Assembly (NCBI GenBank): GCA_016748015.1
Contig: JAAOMT010000129.1
Location: 1,159,206-1,223,205, forward strand
DNA: 64,000 nucleotides
Origin: Geosiphon pyriformis
Taxonomy: Eukaryota > Glomeromycota > Glomeromycetes > Archaeosporales > Geosiphonaceae
Direction: 5' to 3'
Positions 60,171 to 64,000 of the stretch are shown here, one piece after another; within the stretch, counting starts at the first letter, position 1, and every line of letters starts with the position of its first letter. Below the pieces are notes generated by a model, which ran no database searches, was not told the DNA's origin, and saw nothing but the letters and a program-made list of their open reading frames with translations. The position numbers were made by a program, and so were the translations under genes.

Positions 60171-60386
60171 TGTTACCAAACAAAATTAGAGATATTATTT
60201 AGCATGAAATTATCTTATAAATCCTATCATTAATTAGCATATATTATCGTTTCAAATTATCACTTATTACATTAGCAAAATGTCCGAAATTATCATTTAA
60301 TTAATAACCCAATTTATACACAACACAAATGTAACCTAATTGCAATAATCAAATCATGCAATACCCCGAACTATGTAACATTCAAA

Positions 60387-60507
60387 AGTTCGCCAAAATT
60401 TGTAGAAATTTGTCAAAATAATTGATAGTTCACTGAAATATCTAATAGTTTGCAGAAATAACTTGTAGTTCGCCAAAATGTATCTTTAGTTCAGTGAAAT
60501 TGTAGAA
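60387..60507. repeat. Six 20-bp tandem units in the E LTR
   Basis: Units start at 60387, 60407, 60427, 60447, 60467 and 60488, so the period is 20 bp, once 21. Each begins AGTTCGCCAAAAT or a variant with AGTT at one end and AAAT at the other. The equivalent array has six units in E2 and five in E1. Confidence 0.88.
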
Positions 60508-60550
60508 AATAGCAAAGTTCAAGTTCATAGAATAGTGTTATAACAAGTTG

Positions 60551-60558
60551 TATAAAAG
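60551..60558 (+). promoter_or_regulatory. TATA box of the E LTR
   Basis: TATAAAAG located 44 bp after the 20-bp array; conserved in E1 and E2. Confidence 0.6.
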
Positions 60559-61151
60559 AAGAGCATCTCTCTTCGAAAAAATGTATCTTACTTTAGATTT
60601 ATCACTTAAAACCATTCCTATATACACAAAAAGAAATAAATATCAAATAATTCGAAAAACCAAATTTTTTAATTATTGCACTTGAAAAATTCCCAAAACC
60701 CAACTAACATTTTGAAATTGATTAGCTACCAATTTCAGTAAACTGTTAATGACTCTAGGCCTGGATAAAAAAACGTTTCCCTTGATAAAATCCTATTTCT
60801 TTTACATTTCTTTTATTTTTTTTTTCTTTTTTTATTACAATCATTAAGGTAGCCTACAGACAAGATTCCTGTAGAAAAGTTGACTTTCACAGCAAAGTAA
60901 CTACACATTTTTTGTGAGCTTCCAGATGAGCAATTCCTGAGAAAGAGTTGACGTTTACTACAACATAACTACATAAAGCAACTGGCATAGAATTGGCCAT
61001 TCCACTTATAAGCCCAGCAAGTTCAAATTATAAGAGATAATTTAAAGATAAATTCAGTTACTGGAGGTCCAACTACTTCCTGGAAACGTGAATTCACAAC
61101 AAATCAACATTAACAACATTTAAGAAAAGAGACCAAAAATCTCCAGTAACA

Positions 61152-61175
61152 TTTGGTGCTCTCTTACAGAAATAA
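61152..61175 (+). other. Primer-binding site of element E
   Basis: TGGTGCTCTCTTACAG at 61154-61169, two bases after the LTR end, fits the reverse complement of a tRNA 3' end. The tRNA is not identified. Confidence 0.6.
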
Positions 61176-63060
61176 CACAGCAACAACAAAATTCAAAGTG
61201 GTGACCACACCAGACGCAACAACTCTAGAGTATTACCAATTAATTTACATTCACTGCAAGCAAAGATTCAACATTCCAGATGGAATTGAAGTTGTCAAGA
61301 AATTAGTATACCAATACATTGAAAACTGCATCAACAATTATCTTTTTGGAAATTACAATATCTCAGAAGTTAGAAGCAATCTTTACAATAATTTAGCACA
61401 CTATTCACAGTTGGAAACTGAAGACCTTAACAGTGAAACACTTGCCACTTATTTTCACAAACTTAATTTTAACATTATCAAATACTGTAAAGAAACATAT
61501 CCAGTGCAGTCTCAATACTCTATTGATTTTGAATCGGAAACAGAAACAAGCAACAAAGGCAAAAACAAATTAAAACAATACTCAAAAACCACCCCAAATA
61601 CTCCAACACTACCAAAAACAACTGCCAAACATTTACAAACACCTGAACAAAGAACCAGTTTAAAACTTCCACTTACTATCACACTTTTTCCAGCTTCACT
61701 TGCACAAGCACAAATGCCTAATTCACCCTTGAATCGATTTGCAAGACCAAAAGATTTTACATCACTCAAAAGTCCCATCAGACAACAAGAACCCCTTTAA
61801 ACTAATTCCAATCTTCTTGACTTTCTAGCTGAAAATCAAAGTGAACACTCTAAGACAGCAGCAAACGAAAAAAATGAACCTGAAATATCTGAAGAAAAAT
61901 CAATAGACAGTGAAAACAAAGAAGACGAAATGACAACATACATTGCAAAAATCCCTGAATTTAATGGAGAAGACATTGAGACCAGTCCCCAAGAATGGCT
62001 CGACCAAGTTACTAAAGCTGGAGATGCAAATGGATGGAATGCTGCCAGAATGTTAAGAACAATTCCCTACTTTCTCAAAGAAACAGCATGAGAATGGTTT
62101 GAAAACTTGGCCGTCCCATTTAATAATTGGAACGCTTTCAAAGCAGTCTTCCTTGAACAGTTCACCAACAATAATACCTCCATTACCCTTCACAATCATT
62201 TTCGAAATATCAAACAAGAACCCTCTGAATCTGTTATGACTTATATTGGGAAATTCAACAAACTTCTCAAACGAATTCGCCAACTCGAAACAAACAATTA
62301 TTATTCTAATGCTCAAATCTTGGATTAATTTATCACTGGTCTAAAAGATAAACTAATTAAAAAGGTTCGTCCATATGCACCAGAAGATTTAAACTCTGCC
62401 ATACAGTATGTGAAAAGATACAAAATGGCCATGGAAGAGGCCAATTGCACAAAACTTGTAAATTTGGCAATTGGAGAAACCAGCTCAGCAGCTAAGGAAA
62501 AAATTGACCAACTCACAAAGAAGGTTGAAAACTATTTCACCCATCAACAACAACAGCAACCCCAAAGATATCAACCACTCCAAAGATGAAATCAAAATAA
62601 CTTTGCACTACTTTCCAATAACCAGCCTCAGAATTGCCATTACTGTGGAATCTCTGGCCACTGGAAAAAAGATTGCAGAAAGCTACAACAAGACCAACAA
62701 AATAGGAGTAATCAACGTTACTCTCCACTACAGCAATCTTATTATCAACCACTACCACCAGCTTATTATCCACCAAGACCCCAATACCAAAATAACTATT
62801 ATTAGCCTGCCCCACAGCCAATCCAATAGCAATACCAACAACCACCCACACAACATTATCAAGTACCTGCTCGAAAACTGATTACACAAAATCAATTCAT
62901 ACCACAAAACCGATACCAAGTAAACAACAATAGAATCAGTTCGAACAACCAATTGGTTTCCCGAAATTCCATTCAACCAAGACCCAACCACTACCATACT
63001 CAATCCAGTTATTTAACAATGCCAGAAGAACAGGATTTTCACCATACTGCACCCTCAAAA
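61176..63060 (+). pseudogene. Gag of element E
   Basis: One continuing frame with few stops (TAA 61798, TGA about 62089, TAA 62326, TGA 62587). N-terminal domain LEYYQLIYIHCKQRF, capsid with FNGEDIETSPQEWLDQV and FKAVFLEQFTNNNTS, then a Gln/Tyr-rich nucleocapsid with one CCHC knuckle CHYCGISGHWKKDC at 62635-62676. The two latter domains are textbook gypsy gag. The TGA at 62089 interrupts the segment before EWFENL, where Arg CGA is likely. Confidence 0.88.
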
Positions 63061-63800
63061 GATAGCACTGCACAACAAAACCCTTCCTATACTCCCACCA
63101 GCCAGAATTGCTGAAAATGCTAACCTTTCAGATATATTCCCTTTTGAGTTCGAAGCAAATGAGTTACCATTTCTGCTTAGCAATGCAGCCGCCAATAAAC
63201 AAAAAGCAATCATGGCTATGTACACTGAAACAGAAGTCGAAGGAAAGACAATTCGCTTGATTCTAAACAGTGGATCTGCCGGAAGCATTATTACCTACTA
63301 GTTAATGCAACAGTTGAAGAGAAATGTCGACCGACCAGCTTAAACAGTAATTGTCACTGCTGATGGCATGAAAAAGACCCCAGTAGGAGAAATTGACAAT
63401 TTTCCATTCACTCTTAATGGAATCATCATTTCAGTCAAAGTTTTTGTAATAGATGCACCCCAGTACCAAGCTCTTGTCAAAAATGATTGGCTTCAAAAAG
63501 CCAATACTAATTTGAATTGGGAAACACAAGAGTTAACAATCTCCTACCAAGAACAACATGCCTGAGTACCTGCCACTTATGGTACATTCAATAAATGCTC
63601 TGAAAAAGCCCCGGCTTTTGAATTCAAACCGGAAGAGGAAAAACCCCTCATTGAAACATTCATGGCTCTTAAATCAATGTCCAACTGGACTGATGAAACA
63701 GAACAAGAACATTTTACCCCACACTGTGAACCCGAAACCTCTGGATGAAATATACCTTACTCAAAACCTGAACCAAGAAAACAATGCCCCTATATTCCCC
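63061..63800 (+). pseudogene. Aspartic protease of element E
   Basis: Starts after a frameshift near 63090 with FPFEFEANELPF and MYTETEVEGKTI, then the active-site segment LILNSGSAGSIIT, where the catalytic Asp of DSG is Asn (AAC at 63266-63268), and the second half KIDNF-like, YQALVKNDWLQKAN. Homologous to the C protease, which keeps its Asp. Stops at 63300 and 63342. Confidence 0.85.
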
Positions 63801-64000
63801 TTAAATGTAAGGACTGCTACAAGAAACTATCATCAATGGGGGCCTGCATTTTACCTGAACAAGAATATGAAAATCATACTTGTTATTACTGCAAGGCTTG
63901 CCACAGAGAACGATAGGGCCATCTAATAAAAAGAAGCGGAAAATGGGACAACACCCCTTGTTTGACTTGTGGAAATATGCTACTGGAAGAATGCAATTGA
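63801..64000 (+). pseudogene. Start of the Cys-rich region of element E
   Basis: CKDCYKKLSSM at about 63800, followed by CYYCKACHRE near 63885 and a CLTCGNMLLEEC segment at the window edge, in shifting frames. Matches the region between protease and dUTPase in C. Three C-X2-C pairs are visible before the window ends. Confidence 0.7.

Larger units (their letters stand above)
60171..61151 (+). repeat. 5' LTR of element E (E3)
   Basis: A 981-bp LTR, TGTTACC at 60171 to GTAACA at 61151. Six 20-bp units (60387-60507) precede TATAAAAG at 60551-60558. E1 and E2 are solo copies of the same LTR. Confidence 0.93.
60171..64000 (+). mobile_element. Element E: Ty3/gypsy retrotransposon, right end outside the window
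   Basis: Begins with a 5' LTR (60171-61151), then a primer-binding site, gag with a CCHC knuckle, aspartic protease and the start of a Cys-rich region like that of C. dUTPase, RT and integrase should follow to the right. It interrupts the LINE. Gag has only a few stops, so E looks younger than A, B or C, although its protease aspartate is changed to Asn. Confidence 0.9.

Noticed and set aside
51060-60175. Apparent target preference of E for CTTTAC, seen before E2 and E3
   Set aside because: E1 does not show it, and two sites are too few.

Overview
The window looks like a transposon-rich segment of a fungal nuclear genome, most likely an arbuscular mycorrhizal fungus (Glomeromycotina, for example a Gigaspora- or Rhizophagus-like species). 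This is an inference from four things: very AT-rich DNA, short GT-AG introns, LINEs whose endonuclease, RT and C-terminal tail resemble those I know from Rhizophagus, and Ty3/gypsy elements that carry a dUTPase domain. No ribosomal RNA, tRNA or species-diagnostic gene is present, so the species is not fixed.

Layout. Positions 1-32042 are one nest of Ty3/gypsy elements. Element B is the oldest (minus strand, 5' LTR about 31211-32042, internal parts 24999-31210 and 5293-6417). Element A (plus, 1-5292, 3' LTR 4439-5292) sits in B's integrase. Element C (minus, LTRs 24108-24998 and 6418-7309) sits in B's reverse transcriptase. Element D (minus, 9557-17159, 4-bp target duplication CTAC) sits in C's integrase. 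A further solo LTR (F, about 8044-8993) lies in C, and a solo LTR of family E (28873-29853, target duplication GTGT) lies in B's gag. All copies are broken by stops, frameshifts and catalytic-site changes, mostly C-to-T or G-to-A.

Positions 32043-35800 hold an AT-rich spacer and a degraded gene of a nuclease-like family. Positions 36079-49489 are the gene-bearing part: RAD1 (DNA-damage clamp, minus), a vacuolar-type Ca2+/H+ exchanger (minus, 8 exons), a bacterial-looking fragment in which TGA seems to stand for tryptophan (40901-41735), a C-5 sterol desaturase (ERG3, plus, 4 exons including a 19-nt one), an unidentified gene remnant (45300-47120) and a SWI/SNF SMARCD/Swp73-type subunit (plus, 12 exons). 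These genes do not form a pathway; they are ordinary housekeeping genes separated by AT-rich spacers with LINE debris.

Positions 50443-60170 are LINEs: a 5'-truncated minus copy interrupted by a solo E LTR with target duplication ACGT, a heavily decayed minus copy, and a nearly full-length plus copy (54688-60170). The last is cut by a family E gypsy element (5' LTR 60171-61151, then gag and protease) that runs off the right end.

The most interesting pattern is in the LTRs. Each of the LTR types seen carries its own short tandem array just upstream of a TATA box, with periods of about 40, 20, 20, 12 and 10 bp, and unit number differs between copies (4 versus 1 in the two LTRs of D; 6, 6 and 5 in the three E LTRs). 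Other points are the protease / Cys-rich / dUTPase / RT architecture, the TGA-coded fragment, and a GA instead of GT splice donor in RAD1.
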